From TMP-24 sp041397305 (lineage in GTDB: Bacteria; Pseudomonadota; Alphaproteobacteria; Rhodobacterales; Rhodobacteraceae), in assembly GCA_041397305.1 (NCBI GenBank), contig JAWKWX010000003.1, positions 310,001-374,000 on the forward strand: DNA of 64,000 bases, given 5' to 3'. The notes under the pieces are model-generated. The model had not been told where the DNA came from. It ran no database searches and was given only the letters and a program-made list of their open reading frames with translations. Position 1 is the stretch's first letter. The number at the start of each line of letters is the position of its first letter. This document shows positions 51,848 through 63,305 of the stretch, piece after piece. The position numbers and the translations under genes are program-made.

Positions 51848-54621
51848 TCCGTCGCCACCCGGCGGGCCTTCAGCATCGCGGCGAGGTAGCGGCCGCAGGC
51901 TTTCGACCACCCGCGCCACCTGCCCGGGCGTGCCCGTCGCGACGATCCGCCCACCGCCGTCGCCGCCTTCAAAACGACCGACGGCATCCAGTCGGCAGTT
52001 CTGATCACGTCATGTTGTTCGATCACCACGCACCGTATTTCTGCCTGCCCACCAGCTCGTGCAGCACTTCCAGAAGCTTGCGCACATCCTCGAAAATGCC
52101 AGGCCGGCCCGTCGAGGATATAGAGCGTCCGGCTGGTCGAGCGCCGCGACAGCTCCTTGAGACAGTTTCACCTCTGCGCCTCGCCGCCCGGACAAGGTCG
52201 TCGCCCGTTGGCCGACCTTGATGGCAGCTGAGGCCGACGCGGCACAGTGCATCCATCTTCTCGCGATCAGGCACCGCCTTGAAGAACTCCTGCGCATCCT
52301 CGCAGGTCATGTCAGAGTGTCGTCGGCAATCGACTTGCCCTTGCGCGACCCTCAAAGTCTCGCGATTTTCAGCGACGCCCTGCAGGTCCGCAGGTCGACG
52401 ACGCCGGGCAGAGCTGCATCTCGACCTTGATCATCGCCACCCGGCAGGCCTTCAGATCGCCGCCCTTCGACGTTGTCGAACGCCCACGATAGCCGCGCCT
52501 GGATCAGGCGGTCCTGGCGAACCGTCGATCGATGGAAGGCGCCCGTAGGTCGCGGTCGACCGTGGCGTGCGGCCGATCGGGCGCTGATCGATGTCGATGA
52601 CCTTGTCGAGATGTTCGGAACCCCCGATCGTCTCGCAAGGCGCGGCGTCTCGTGCGCACCGTTCAGCTTCAGCGCGGCGTTCTTGTAGAGCGTCTTTGAT
52701 CGTCAGCGTCGATTTGCCGCCGCCCGACACGCTGCTCGCACACGAACTTCCCAAGGGAAGTCGGCAGTGACATCCTTCAGGTTGTTTCCGGTCGCCTTCA
52801 CCACCGTCAGCTTCGCCACGGTCGCGGCGGTGCTTCGGCACGCGCTGATCTCGCGCTTGCCGGAGATATTGGCCCGTGATCGAGGCCGCGTCGGTGGCAA
52901 CTTCTCGGGCGTCCGGGCGCGCGATGATCTGGTCGCCGTGCACGCCTGCCCCCGGGCCGATGTCGAGCACATAATCCGCCTCGCGGATCGCCTTCGCCAT
53001 GTTCGACGACCAGCACCGCATTGTCCTGATCGCGCAGGTTCTTCAGCGTCGTCAGCAGCCGGTCGTTGTCGCGCTGATGCAGACCGATCGAGGGTTCGTC
53101 CAGCACGTAAAGACGCCCGTCAGGCCGGAATCATCCAGAGGCGAGCCGGATGCGCTGGCTCTCGCCGCCCGGAAAGCGTCCCGGCGGCGCGCGACAGCGT
53201 CAGGTAGTCGAGGCCCACATTGTTCAGAAACCCGGCTCGCGGATTTCAGGATCAGCCCGGTGATCTCGTTCTGCTGGCCGGTCAGGCGGGCAGGCACCGT
53301 GTCGATCCGTGCAGGGCCTCGCGATCGACATCTGCACCACTTCGCCCACATGCAGCCCGCGATCTTCACCGCCAAAGCCTCCGGCCGCAACCGGTATCGC
53401 CACAGGTGCCGCAGGGCTGGTTGTTCTGGAACCGCTCCATCTCCGGCCCAGGCACTGTCGGTCTCTGGCGGTAGCGGCGTTCGAGGCTGGGGATGACTCC
53501 CTTCGAAGGTCCGCGTCACCTCATAGACCCGGCCGCCCCTCGTCGAAACGGAAAGCGATCTCCTCGCCGTCGGACCCATAAAGGAAAACGTTCCGCACCT
53601 TCTCGGGCAGATCCTTCCAGGCCTTCTTCGCATCGAACCTGTAATGCTGCGCCATCGCGTCGATGGTCTGCAGGAAATAGGGGTCTTGGTTTTGACCACG
53701 GCGCCAGCGCCATCCTTCAGTTTCAGCGTGATGTCGGGGACAACGAAAGTCTGTCGAAGAACAGCCCGACCTCAAGGCCGTCGCACTGCGGACGGCGCCG
53801 AAGGGCGCTGCTGGAAGGCTGAAGAGGCGCGGCCGATTTCCGATGGTGAAGCCTCGAGACCGGACAGGCGAATTTCTCGCTGAAGGTGATCCGCCTGTCA
53901 GTTTTTCGGCAGGCGCGGCTCTTGAACCGCGATCCCGTCTGCGAGATTGAGCGCCAGGTGCGGAAACCGTCGGCAGCGCCGCGCTTCAACCCTTCGCACC
54001 ACGATCCGGTCGACGACGACGTCGATGTCCTGGCGGAATTTCTTGTCGAGCGTCGGCGGTTCCTCCAGCTCGTAGAACTGCCATTCACCTTCACCCGCTG
54101 GAAGCCTGCTGCGCCAGTCGAGGAATTCCTTGCGGTATTCGCCCTTGTAACGCGCACCACCGGCGCCAGCAGATACGCGCGTGCTCCTCGGGCAGCGCCA
54201 TCACCTGATCGACCATGTCCTGCACCTGCTGGGCGGTGATCGGCTTGCCGGTCGTGTGGCTGTAGCACGCCGACACGGGCAAACAGCAGGCGAAGGTAAT
54301 CGTAGATCCCGGTGACAGTGCTGACGGTCGAGCGCGCGGGTTCTTCGAGGTGGTTCTCTGCTCGATGGAAATGGCGGGGTTGGAGGCCATAGATATGATC
54401 GATATCTACGGCCTACCGCGTCGAGGAACTGCGTTACAGGCGCTCAGGCTCGGACATATCGCCTTTGCCCCTCGGCATAGATCGTATCGAAGGCGAGCGA
54501 TGACTTGCCCGATCCCGAAAGCCCGGTGATCACCGTCAGCCTGTCACGCGGAATGTCGACATCGACATTCTTGATTGTGCTCTCGCGCGCCGCGCACCTC
54601 GATGAATTTCTGCTCGGCCAT
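51844..54621 (-). pseudogene. uvrA: UvrA, excinuclease ABC subunit A (frame-disrupted)
   Basis: UvrA is the damage-sensing ATPase of nucleotide excision repair. The N-terminal Walker A VITGLSGSGKSSLAFDTIYA and AEGQRRYV are intact in one frame; YRKEFL, LDKKFRQDIDVVVDRIVV, then LDEPSIGLHQRDNDRL (Walker B, signature), AIREADYVLDIGPGAGVHG and the C-terminal RYLAAMLKARR follow in other frames. The length spans about 2.78 kb, close to the usual 2.86 kb. Many frame changes break it. The start at 54621 and stop at 51844 are clear. An SOS box lies upstream. It was probably intact in the organism. Confidence 0.85.
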
Positions 54622-54688
54622 ATCCGTCCCTGGGGTTCAGCGGTTAACAGATAGTGCAACGGTGCCGAGTCCTCCAACCGGAAAATGA

Positions 54689-54703
54689 GAACTTAAAGCG
54701 AAC
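54689..54703 (-). promoter_or_regulatory. LexA/SOS box upstream of uvrA
   Basis: On the minus strand GTTC-GCTTTAA-GTTC matches the direct-repeat GTTC-N7-GTTC motif bound by LexA in alphaproteobacteria. It lies 68 bases before the uvrA start. The match is perfect although the flanking genes are damaged. Confidence 0.75.
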
Positions 54704-54925
54704 ATGCAAGCTTTTGCACCACGTTCGGCGGGGGTTTCGTTCCCGTCGCCATTGGCGCTCGGACCAATGGCGCACCAAAGGCGACCCTGAGGCGGTTTTC
54801 ACCAAGATGAAAGATAAGCCCTGCCTGCGGCGCGAAACCGACCGGTGGGGCGCTTTCACCTTGGGCGCCATCGGCGCCTCCGCCTGTACCGCAGGCCAAG
54901 ACTGACCCGTCAGGGTCAACAAACC

Positions 54926-54982
54926 CTTTCATCTTGGCCAAAATACTCAGGTGCGGGGTCCGGGGGCGCGAAGCCCCCGGCT
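54926..54982. repeat. Dispersed intergenic GC-rich hairpin repeat, copy 4
   Basis: TTTCATCTTGGCCAAAATAC lead, then GGGGTCCGGGGGC and GCCCCCGG stem. The fullest copy of the motif in the window. It follows the lpdA stop codon on the minus strand and could be its terminator region. The rest of 54622-54988 holds only the SOS box and a short TGACCC/GGGTCA stem. Confidence 0.5.
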
Positions 54983-54988
54983 CTGGCC

Positions 54989-56339
54989 TCAGATATGCAG
55001 CGCCCGGCCGGCGTCGTGAGCACCGCCTCGTGCATCATCTCGCTGAGCGTCGGATGGGGGAAGACGGTGGTTTCCATCAGCTTTCGCCTTCGGTGGTCCC
55101 GCTGCGGCCGACCACATAGCCCTCGATCGCTCGGTCACTTCGGCGCCGACCATATGGGCGCCGATAACTCGCCGGTCTTCGCGTCGAAGACCGTCTGATC
55201 AGCCCTCCGCCTCGCCGAGCGCGATGGCCTTGCCATTGCCGATGAAGGGGAAGGGCCGACCTTGATCTCGTATCCTGCTTCCTTGGCCCCCGCTTCGGTC
55301 AGGCCGACCGAGGCGACCTGCGGACGGCGGTGAGGTGCAGCCATGATCGAATTCGGCTTGATCGGATGGGGGTGTTGCCCGCGACGCTCCGCCACCACGC
55401 CTTCGCTGGCCTTGTGGGCGCTTCGGCGCCCCGGCGATATCGCCGATCGCATACAGCCCCTCGACCCCGGTCCGGCAATATTCGTCGGTCACGACATGGG
55501 TGCGTCGATCTGACTCCCCAGCCTCGAGCCCCAGCCCCTCGACATTGCCCACAATCCCCACAGCCGTGGAGATGACCGTGTCGAATTCCTGTCGTGGTCT
55601 GACCGTTCGCTTCCAGATGGGCCACGACCTTGCCCGGCGACCGGTCGAGCCTTTTTCACCGTGGTCTTTTCGAGGATCTTCTATCCCCTGCTTCACGAAG
55701 CTCTTCTTGGCGAAGGCCGAGATTTCGGTGCTCGACAGGCAGCACCCGATCCAGCACCTCGACCACGGTCGTATCGGCGCCGAGCGTGTTGAAGAAGGAG
55801 GCGAATTCGATGCCGATGGCGCCCGACCCGATGACCAGAAGTTTCTTCGGCATCCGCTTCGGCTGCAGCGCGTTCGTAGGTCCAGACCAGATCGCCGTCG
55901 GCCTCGAGCCCCGGCAACGGCGGGCGGCGCCGGCGGCGAGGATGATGGCCTTCGCGGTCAACCTCGGTCCCCTTGTCGGTCTTGATGCTGACGGTGCCTT
56001 CTTCGGCAGGGTCGCGGCGCGCCCACGAAGACGGTGACCTTGTTCTTCATCAGATGGCCGATCCCGCCCGACAGCGTCTGGTCACCGCCGCGCAGACCAG
56101 CGACAACGGCATCGAGGTCATAGCCGATGCCCTCGGCCTTCAGCCCGAATTCTTGGCGCGGTGCATGAGGTGGAAGACCTCACGATGCAGCGCTTCTCGT
56201 GGGGATGCAGCCCGAACAGCAGATACCAGATGCTCGCGTTCGACGATGGCCACTTTCTGGCCAAGCTGGGCGGCGCGGATCGCGGCCACATAGCTGCCGG
56301 GGCCAGACCGATCACGATGACATCAAACGTCTGGGCCAC
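54989..56339 (-). pseudogene. lpdA: Dihydrolipoyl dehydrogenase (frame-disrupted)
   Basis: The E3 flavoprotein of 2-oxoacid dehydrogenase complexes. Reading across frames gives FDVIVIG, the redox cysteine region (GCIPT), FGLKAEGIGYDLDAVV, LLVIGSGAIGIEFASFFNTL (NAD-binding), THVVTDEYCRTGVEGLYAIG, PQVASVGLTEA and VFPHPTLSEMMHEAVLT with the catalytic histidine. Start GTG at 56339 follows GGGAG. Span is about 450 codons against a usual 464. The breaks look like errors; this is a housekeeping enzyme. Confidence 0.8.
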
Positions 56340-56340
56340 G

Positions 56341-56998
56341 TCACTTTCTCCCTGAAAAAAGCAGTTTCGCCATTAAACTATTTTCGATCCTGATCAACTT
56401 GCGCAGAATCGCGGGCTGACCTGCGCCTTCGCGGCAGCTATCCACCCAGCTCCGCACGATCGCGCCATAGCCACCCTGGGTCAGGAACACCTCTCTTCCT
56501 TTGGCGCCGAACCGCGCGACAGGGCACGATACTTGGTGAGCAAAGTGGCCGAACGGCGGATGACCCGCGATATGCGCATGCAGAGCGTATCACTCAAGGG
56601 CCCGATCCGCGCCTCCAGAAGCGTAACGGACCAGTCCTGATCGGCCAGATCTGAATGTTCAAGGGCATGTAGAAGAAGACCCGCTCTGGCTCCTTCACGG
56701 TCAGATCCCGGTCCACCATCACCGCGCGCCGCGCCATCTGGCGGGCGAGGTCGTCGGTCGCGAAAGCTTCCGGCCGACCGCCGAACATGTTGCGGGAAAC
56801 TGGTCGGCTGCGATCAGATAGGCCAGCGGCGCTTTGGAAGGCTTCGCCCCAGATCTCATGCGTCTGCTCCCGCAATTCTTCCCAGAGCGTTCCGAACCGG
56901 GCGGTGATGGCGCCATCAATCTCCGGGTCTGCGACATACCAGCCTTCGGTCCCACCCCCTTCAAGCCAGAACCGCAGGACATCGATTGGGCCAGGCAT
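56341..56998 (-). pseudogene. DUF924 family protein (frame-disrupted)
   Basis: The N-terminal part is in one frame: PIDVLRFWLEGGGTEGWYVA and ITARFGTLWEELREQ are typical of DUF924, a helical family of unknown function. Further parts (RVFFYMPL, IGPLSDT, QGGYGAIVRSWVDSCREG) need frame changes. GGGAGG precedes the ATG. It ends two bases from the lpdA start, so they may be one transcript. Confidence 0.65.
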
Positions 56999-57013
56999 CG
57001 GCTTTCCTCCCTT

Positions 57014-58305
57014 TCAGGGAAAGCCCCGCAGTGGCTTGCACCAGCGCCAGTCGGCCGCTTTGTGACCGTTCGGGCTGCCGGAGCCTTGTTCCGGAACGAC
57101 TGCCGCCTCGATCAGCTCGACTTGCTGTTTGGCGCTACCGCCTGCGCCAGTGTCCGGAAGCGGCCGCGCGATTCCATGCCGGACAGCGCGCTGCGTCATC
57201 CGCCAAAGCGAATAGAGCGCCATCATCACGAACAGCAGCGCCACGAACAGGAAATAGCCCTTAGGCCCCGATTGCCCCATGAACCAGCCGATCACCGGCG
57301 GCCTGCCGATGGCGCTGAGGCCGTTGATGCATCATCAGCCCCGCGGACGCACCGGCCATTTCCGGTCTTATCGAGATAGCCGTCACATAGGCGACAAGCA
57401 GCGAATGAGCGGATCGAAATGCCGCCTGAGGAACCCGATGCCGACAAGCACGCCCAACGTCCAGGGCAGGACCGATGCCCGCAAAGGCGACGGCGGCCCC
57501 CACGACCGCAAGCCCGAGGATCAGCTGGCGTCGGTCCATCCGGTCGGACGCCCAGCCGATCGGATATTGCGGTGTCCAGCCCGCCCACATAGATCGAACC
57601 AGGTGAAGATCGGCGATATTGCGACCGAATAACCCGACCTCGGACCCCAGACGCCGACATGCCGAACTGCGGTGCAAGACGCTCTATCAGAACATGCCGA
57701 CGCAGCCAAGCGGGGAAGTCACGAACAGGCGCTTGATCGACAGGCTGATACGTTCGAACGCCGGCGTTCGCTTCCCGACAGGAGGATCGGCGTGAAGGCG
57801 AGCGACACGAGCAGGGTTCGGCGTGTTCACGAACAGGTCGAACCCGCCCGGATCGCGGAAATTGAGAAGCGCCTGAGCCGCGATGATGCCGATCATCTGC
57901 ATGATCATGTAGGCCGACAGCCCCGCCGCGCGTCTCGTTCGTGGTCGAGGCGTTCAGCCAGCTTTCGGCGGTGATGAGGACGCTGCAGAAGGAAAGCCGC
58001 AGGACGGCCCAGAGGATCCAGTGCGGCGCGACCGGATAGAGGATGAGGGCCGCCGAGATGACGGACCTTTCGAGCGCCGCGAAGACCGCACATACCGGAC
58101 CCGCCGGATCATCTCGGGCGTCATGCGCGAGCCGAAGAGAAAGCCAACGAAATAGCCCGGATATCACATAGGACATCTCGACCGCCGTAAAGCCCGATCT
58201 TGCCGATGCCCAGAAGCGTGCCCTGCAACCCGTTGCCGAGCATCAGAAGCACCGCGCCGAGCAGGAGGGCCCAGAATAAAAAGACCAGCATCGACGGTCT
58301 TTCAT
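57014..58305 (-). pseudogene. MFS transporter (frame-disrupted)
   Basis: A major facilitator of about 400 residues when read across frames. LVFLFWALLLGAVLLMLGNG and VISAALILYPVAPHWILWAV open it, SVLITAESWLN and YPIGWASDRMDRRQL (loop motif) lie inside, and WFMGQSGPKGYFLFVALLFV with MTQRA ends it. It resembles the YcaD-like group. The substrate is unknown. The start (58305 or 58291) is uncertain. Confidence 0.65.
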
Positions 58306-58373
58306 TGGACGGTGAATGGTAAGCGAGGAATGTCTCCTGGCCAGCCGAAAGGCTAACCGCGGCGCGGTTTTCG

Positions 58374-59424
58374 TCAGTCGTCAGGCAGAAGCAGCGATGC
58401 GTCGCCGTAAGAGAAGGTGCCGATAGCCCGAGGCGACGGCATGAGCATAGATGCGCCGGATACGTTCCCGCCCCATGAGCGCGGATATAATCGTTACATC
58501 AGAAGCGTCGATTTCTGGCAGGTGGAAGTTGGTCATCAGCCCATCGGCAACCTGAAAGGCGAAACCGGATAGATGAAGAGGACGTCGGTCCTCGTGGCCA
58601 GGGCTCGACCCGGCCTGACCGCGCGGCACTTTCGATAAGCCTGAGCGCCGTTGCACCGACCGGAATGACCCGCCCGCCCTCTCTCGCGTGGCGTTGATCT
58701 CGGCCGGCGGTTCCTTTCGGTCACTTCGCCCCCACTCGGCGTGCATCCTATGGGTCGTCAGCATCCCCACTCACCGGCAGGAAAGGTGCCCGTGCCGATA
58801 CGCAGTGTCACATGGGTGAAGGCGACACCCTTCGCGGCCAGCGCCGCCAGCAGCGCATCGTCGAAATGCAGCGACGCCGGTGGGGCGGCGACCGCGCCCG
58901 CGTTGCGCGCCCAGACCGCCTGCAATCCCCGCGGTCCTGCGCGTCCGGCGCCTCAACGCCGCGATATAGGGCAGAAAGTATGTCGCTCGCCCGGCCAGCG
59001 CCACGTCGAAATCGGCGCCGGTCAGGTTGAAGGCGATCTCCATCTGCCCGTCGGCAATCGCCTTCGACTCCGTGCCGACAGGGCGCCGGTGCTGATACGC
59101 CTTCTCGCCGACCTTCAGCTTCCGGAGCGGCTTGGCCAGCGCGGCCCAACGCCCAGGCGGCCGAGGCTCAGTAGCGTGGACTCGATCTTCGCCACCGCCT
59201 GCCCTGCCCCGTCGCCTGAAAAGCCGCTCGCCCGACAGCCGGGCGGGGATCACGCGTATCGTTCAGCACCAGCGGTCGCCGGCCGCAGGATATCGACCAG
59301 ATCGCGCACATGGCGGTCGGCAATCGCGTCACCCGTCGCAAGAAGCAGCCGCGCGCCGCGCGCGGCCGCGCGGGCCGGTGGCGGATCAGCCCTTCGGGCG
59401 GCCGAAACGAAATCGGAGAGTTAC
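58374..59424 (-). pseudogene. queA: tRNA queuosine synthesis enzyme QueA (frame-disrupted)
   Basis: S-adenosylmethionine:tRNA ribosyltransferase-isomerase, which builds the epoxyqueuosine ring in tRNA. Pieces: ARLLLATGDAIADRHVRDLV, VIPARLSGERL, FIYPV with the DGLMTNFHLP motif, ALMGRERI and YAHAVASGYR. These are the diagnostic QueA motifs, spread over at least three frames. The real stop appears to lie at 58374, where LLLPDD is read. Confidence 0.75.
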
Positions 59425-59429
59425 GGCGC

Positions 59430-62400
59430 TCAGCCGCCCGGGCTATCTGGAACAGTCCCCGGCAGGCTCGGCGGCGCCTTGCGGAAGAGATTGCGGAACA
59501 TGCCCGGCGCCGGGATCGAGGAGGTATCGGACCCTGACGGTGAACGAGTCGCGCGTGCCCTTGAGCGTATAGTTGAAGCCGAAGAGCCCGTCACGCTGGC
59601 GCGAGAAGATCTGGCTGATGCCGTTCACCAGATAAAGCGGCGAGATCACGCCCTGCAGGTCGAACTGCCCTTCGCTGGACCAGTAGAGCCCGCCGCCGAA
59701 ACCCCGAGCGAGGGGCCGATGGCGGAGCCTTCCTGTATCTCGATCGCCTCGGGCGTCGCCGGGAAGCGCCCCGCGACATCGGCAAAAGACGATGCCGTCG
59801 CCCTGCAGTTCGGAAATCAGCCCCACGACCGAGATCGCATTCAGCAGACCGGCGAGCGCCGGGGCGCCGACGACGGATATTGCCGATGCTCAGTGACCCG
59901 TCATAGGTGCCTGCCGCGCCCACCGGTCTGAGCGTCAGCTCCAGCCGCCCGCCCCTGCCACTTTCATAGATGCCCGCCGCCGCCATCGCCCGGCCCGCAT
60001 CGTCGGACCTGATCCGGAAGGCCGAGCGGCCGCCCGGATCGGGCACCACTTCTGCCTGCATCGGCGCGCGCCCGTTCACGAGCCCCGCGAACGTGCTTCC
60101 CGCGCCCGAGGCCGCTTACGGTGTTGCCCTGAACCCGGTGATCGCCAGGCCGGAACTGATGCGCAACTGATCAAGCGCGCGATCTCCAGCGCGGCCGGTC
60201 GCCGCGTGCCCCGCCTCCACCGCCAAAGGTCGCGCGCCGCAGATCGGCGCTGCCGCCCGACACGGTCAGCCCCACCGCCTTCCCGCGCCCCGTCCGGTCA
60301 GCGCCACATTGCCCTTGAACCGTCGCCAGCGTGACCTCCGGAAATGCAAGCCGCCTCGAAGCCGCCATCGGGGCGAAGCGTGATCGCGCCTGCCGCCTTC
60401 AGCCCGCCCGCATCCAGCGCGAACCTGTCTATGCGTGCGGGCTTGCCGAGGAAGACCGGCGATCTGCAGATCGCCCCGGCCTTGGCCGCCCTTGCTCCAC
60501 CCCACCGGGCAATCGCCAGCGTGAGCCCGCCAAGATCGCTCGTCAACCGAAGGGCGTCGGCGCGTCCTCTTGCCAGACGAGGTGTGGTTGCGCCCGCAGC
60601 TCGCCTTCACCTGCGCGGCTGGGCAGCGTGATCGACAGGCGTTTCAGCGTCTCGGGGCTGATGGCGATCTTGCCGTCGACGATCGAGCGGCCCTTCGCCT
60701 CCGGCCTGAATTTTGCGCCCAGACGCCTTCGACCGGAATGCCGTCATAGTGCGCGCCGCGCCGCCGATGCTCATGCCCTCATTGTCAGCCGCGATGGTCA
60801 GCGCGGCGCCCTCAAGCAGATGGCCGGGGACAATCCGGTCGGAGCGGACATCGCGCAATGTGCCTGAAACGTCGAACGCAACTTCGGCGACCGTCAGTTT
60901 GGGCTTGGGCACGAATTTCAGGACCGAGGTCAGTTCCGCCCGCCCCTCGGCCAGATCCACCGGCTGGTCGGATTTCGACAAGAGGCTGAGCGGCGGCTCG
61001 TCCAGGAACCGACAGCGCGGCGGTGATCGCGCTTTCGTCACGTGATTTCGATGGGCGTGAGCAGCCTGATGTCCGGCACTTTCAGGACCGATCCGGCGAT
61101 ATCAAGATCGCCGCCCCGGCGCGTGAACTTCGCCCTTCTCGACAACCAGCACATAGGCATGACGCCGATCGTCGCATAACCCGCACCGTTGACGATCGGC
61201 GGCAGGGTGCGCATGAACCGCACCTCTGCCTCGCGGAACCGGTAATCGAGCGCGAAGCGGCTCGGTGCTGGGCGCAGACGCAGCGCGGCCTTTACGTCAG
61301 CATCGCCCGCCGCGATATTCTCGGCCAGCCACTCCTGGCCTGGCACTGCGCGCCAAGCGGCCAGAGCGCCAGGAGCTTTTCCGTCGCGATCGCGTTACTG
61401 CCCACGTCGAACGCGACCGCTCAGCCATCCTCTTCCGCCGACACTTCGCCGCGACCAGAAATCTCGCCGGTCGCCGTCGCTGAGCGCCAGCTGGCCGATC
61501 GTCAGGCGGAACGGGTTTCAGGTCGGCGGCGCCCTGAGAGATCGAGACCGGATCGGCAAAGACGCCCGCCGGATCGGCGCGAAGCCTGTCGCCGGATTTG
61601 CGCCACCAGTGCCTCGGGCCAGCCATCCTCGATCCCCTTCAGCCAGGCACTGCCACCCAGCTGCGCCTTCAGCACCGTCCCGTCGATCCTGAGATCGTTG
61701 AGGCTGAGCCGGTAGCGCGCTGATCGTAGGCCAGTCAAGGTCGCCCCCCGGAACTCCACCGCCGTGGCCGGTCGTCGGCTGCAGTGCTCCCCGGCGCCGA
61801 CCGACAGGGCATCGAGCGGCCGCAAGTCCCCTTGCTCGTCGAAGCCGGTCCCGGAGCGTTCACACCGGCGCATCGGAGCGCAGCGGCGAGCCAGGCGCAA
61901 GCGCCTCTACACCTGCCGCCCGAGATCACGGGCCGAAATCCCGCTCAGGCGCACATTTCAGCGCGGCAGCCGGGAACTGCGGTCGGTCGTCAGCTCCATC
62001 TCGGCCCGGGCCTGCCTCGCGGCACGCTTCCCCGCTCTTCGATCGCGCCGAGCGAGGTGGTGATCATCCGGCCACCGCAGCAGCGAGGTTCGCGACCAGC
62101 CCCATCGCCCCGGCGAGCGTCAGCCGCCCGTCATTCACCGTCCAGACCTGTTCGGCCCGGCGGTCATCGAAGAGAAGTTCACATGGTCGACCGTGACCTC
62201 CGAGCCGGGCAAGCGCGGGCCCTGCGAAGGCCGCATCGAGCGCATCAATTGTTCGGCAGGCGCCACGGCCCGCCCGCCCAGATCTGCCGCCCCGGGCGCG
62301 ACATCAAGCGTCCCGTCCACGAGACGCCGCACCGCGATCCGTGTAACGCCGATCCTGATCCGCGAGGGAAGCCGCTCAGTTCGACAGCAGCGCCTCACGG

Positions 62401-62743
62401 TCGAGACCGGTTCTGAGATCGGAGATCAGCGCGAGCTTGAACCCGGGCGCTGATCAGGGTGACATTGGCCAGCCGCACTTGCGGAACAAACCCTTCGGTC
62501 ACCACCAGATCGCCGTCGCCGATCCGAAGCTGCGCTTCCTGTCGAGTGCCTGGTTGGCGCGCGCCTCGATCGATGAGGACCGTGGATCTCGCAGAGGAAG
62601 CTGCGCCCTGGAAAGGCCGAGCCCGACCAGGACTGCAACGACGGCCCACAGCGAAAGCCCTAGCGTCGCCTAGAAACGCAGATGGCTGCGCCGCCGTAGA
62701 ACCGCCTCGGCCTCCTCGTCCCGCTCCTGCCGCTTTCTTCCAT
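59430..62743 (-). pseudogene. DUF3971/AsmA-like large envelope protein (frame-disrupted)
   Basis: About 1100 codons of a large protein with one N-terminal membrane segment, then a repeating beta-rich series. Pieces: LVVTEGFVPQVRLANVTLIS, APSRFALDYRFREAEVRFMR, FGFNYTLKGTRDSFTVRV. These fit DUF3971/AsmA-family proteins, which are held to move or shape outer-membrane lipids. Function in this organism is unknown. Very many frame changes. The start at 62743 and stop at 59430 are approximate. The stop lies close to the queA start. Confidence 0.55.
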
Positions 62744-62844
62744 TCCTGCCTGGACCTCTGGCCGGAAAAGTCCGGCTGACGGTCCCTTTATCTTTTCGCC
62801 CGAGACATTAAAACGCAAACTCTCACTCTTGCGCGATTGCTGTC

Positions 62845-63301
62845 ATGACCGACATCGGCGCACCCGCCCCGTCCTTCTCGCTGCCGCGCGATCGGCGGTG
62901 GCACCGTCTGCCTCTGATTTTGCTTACCGGAAGGTCGTGCTTTATTTCTATCCCCATGACTACACGCCGGGCTGTACGGTCGAGGCGATCGACTTGCACC
63001 GCCCGCCGCCGATTTCGCGGCGGCCGATACCGTGGTGATCGGCCTTCGAAAGATAGCGTGAAGGCCCATGACAAATTCTGCTGCAAGCACGGGCTTGGCA
63101 TCTTTGGCGTCGGACGAGGCCGATGACACGTGCGAACGCTATGGTGTCTGGGTCGAAAAGAACATGTATGGCCGGACCTACATGGGCATCGAGCGCGCAA
63201 CCTTCCTGATCGGCCGCGACGGCCGAATTGCCGCACACTGGCTCAAGGTCAAGGTCGACGGCCATGCCGACGAGGTGCTTGCCGCCGCCCGGGACCTCTG
63301 A
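62845..63301 (+). pseudogene. bcp: Thiol peroxidase Bcp (frame-disrupted)
   Basis: A BCP-type peroxiredoxin that reduces peroxides with thioredoxin. DIGAPAPSFSLPRD, KVVLYFYPHDYTPGCTVEA with the peroxidatic cysteine, KDSVKAHDKFCCKHGL and GIERATFLIGRDGRIAAHWL with VDGHADEVL are read in three frames. About 150 residues, the usual length. The breaks are probably errors. Confidence 0.8.
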
Positions 63302-63305
63302 ACCG

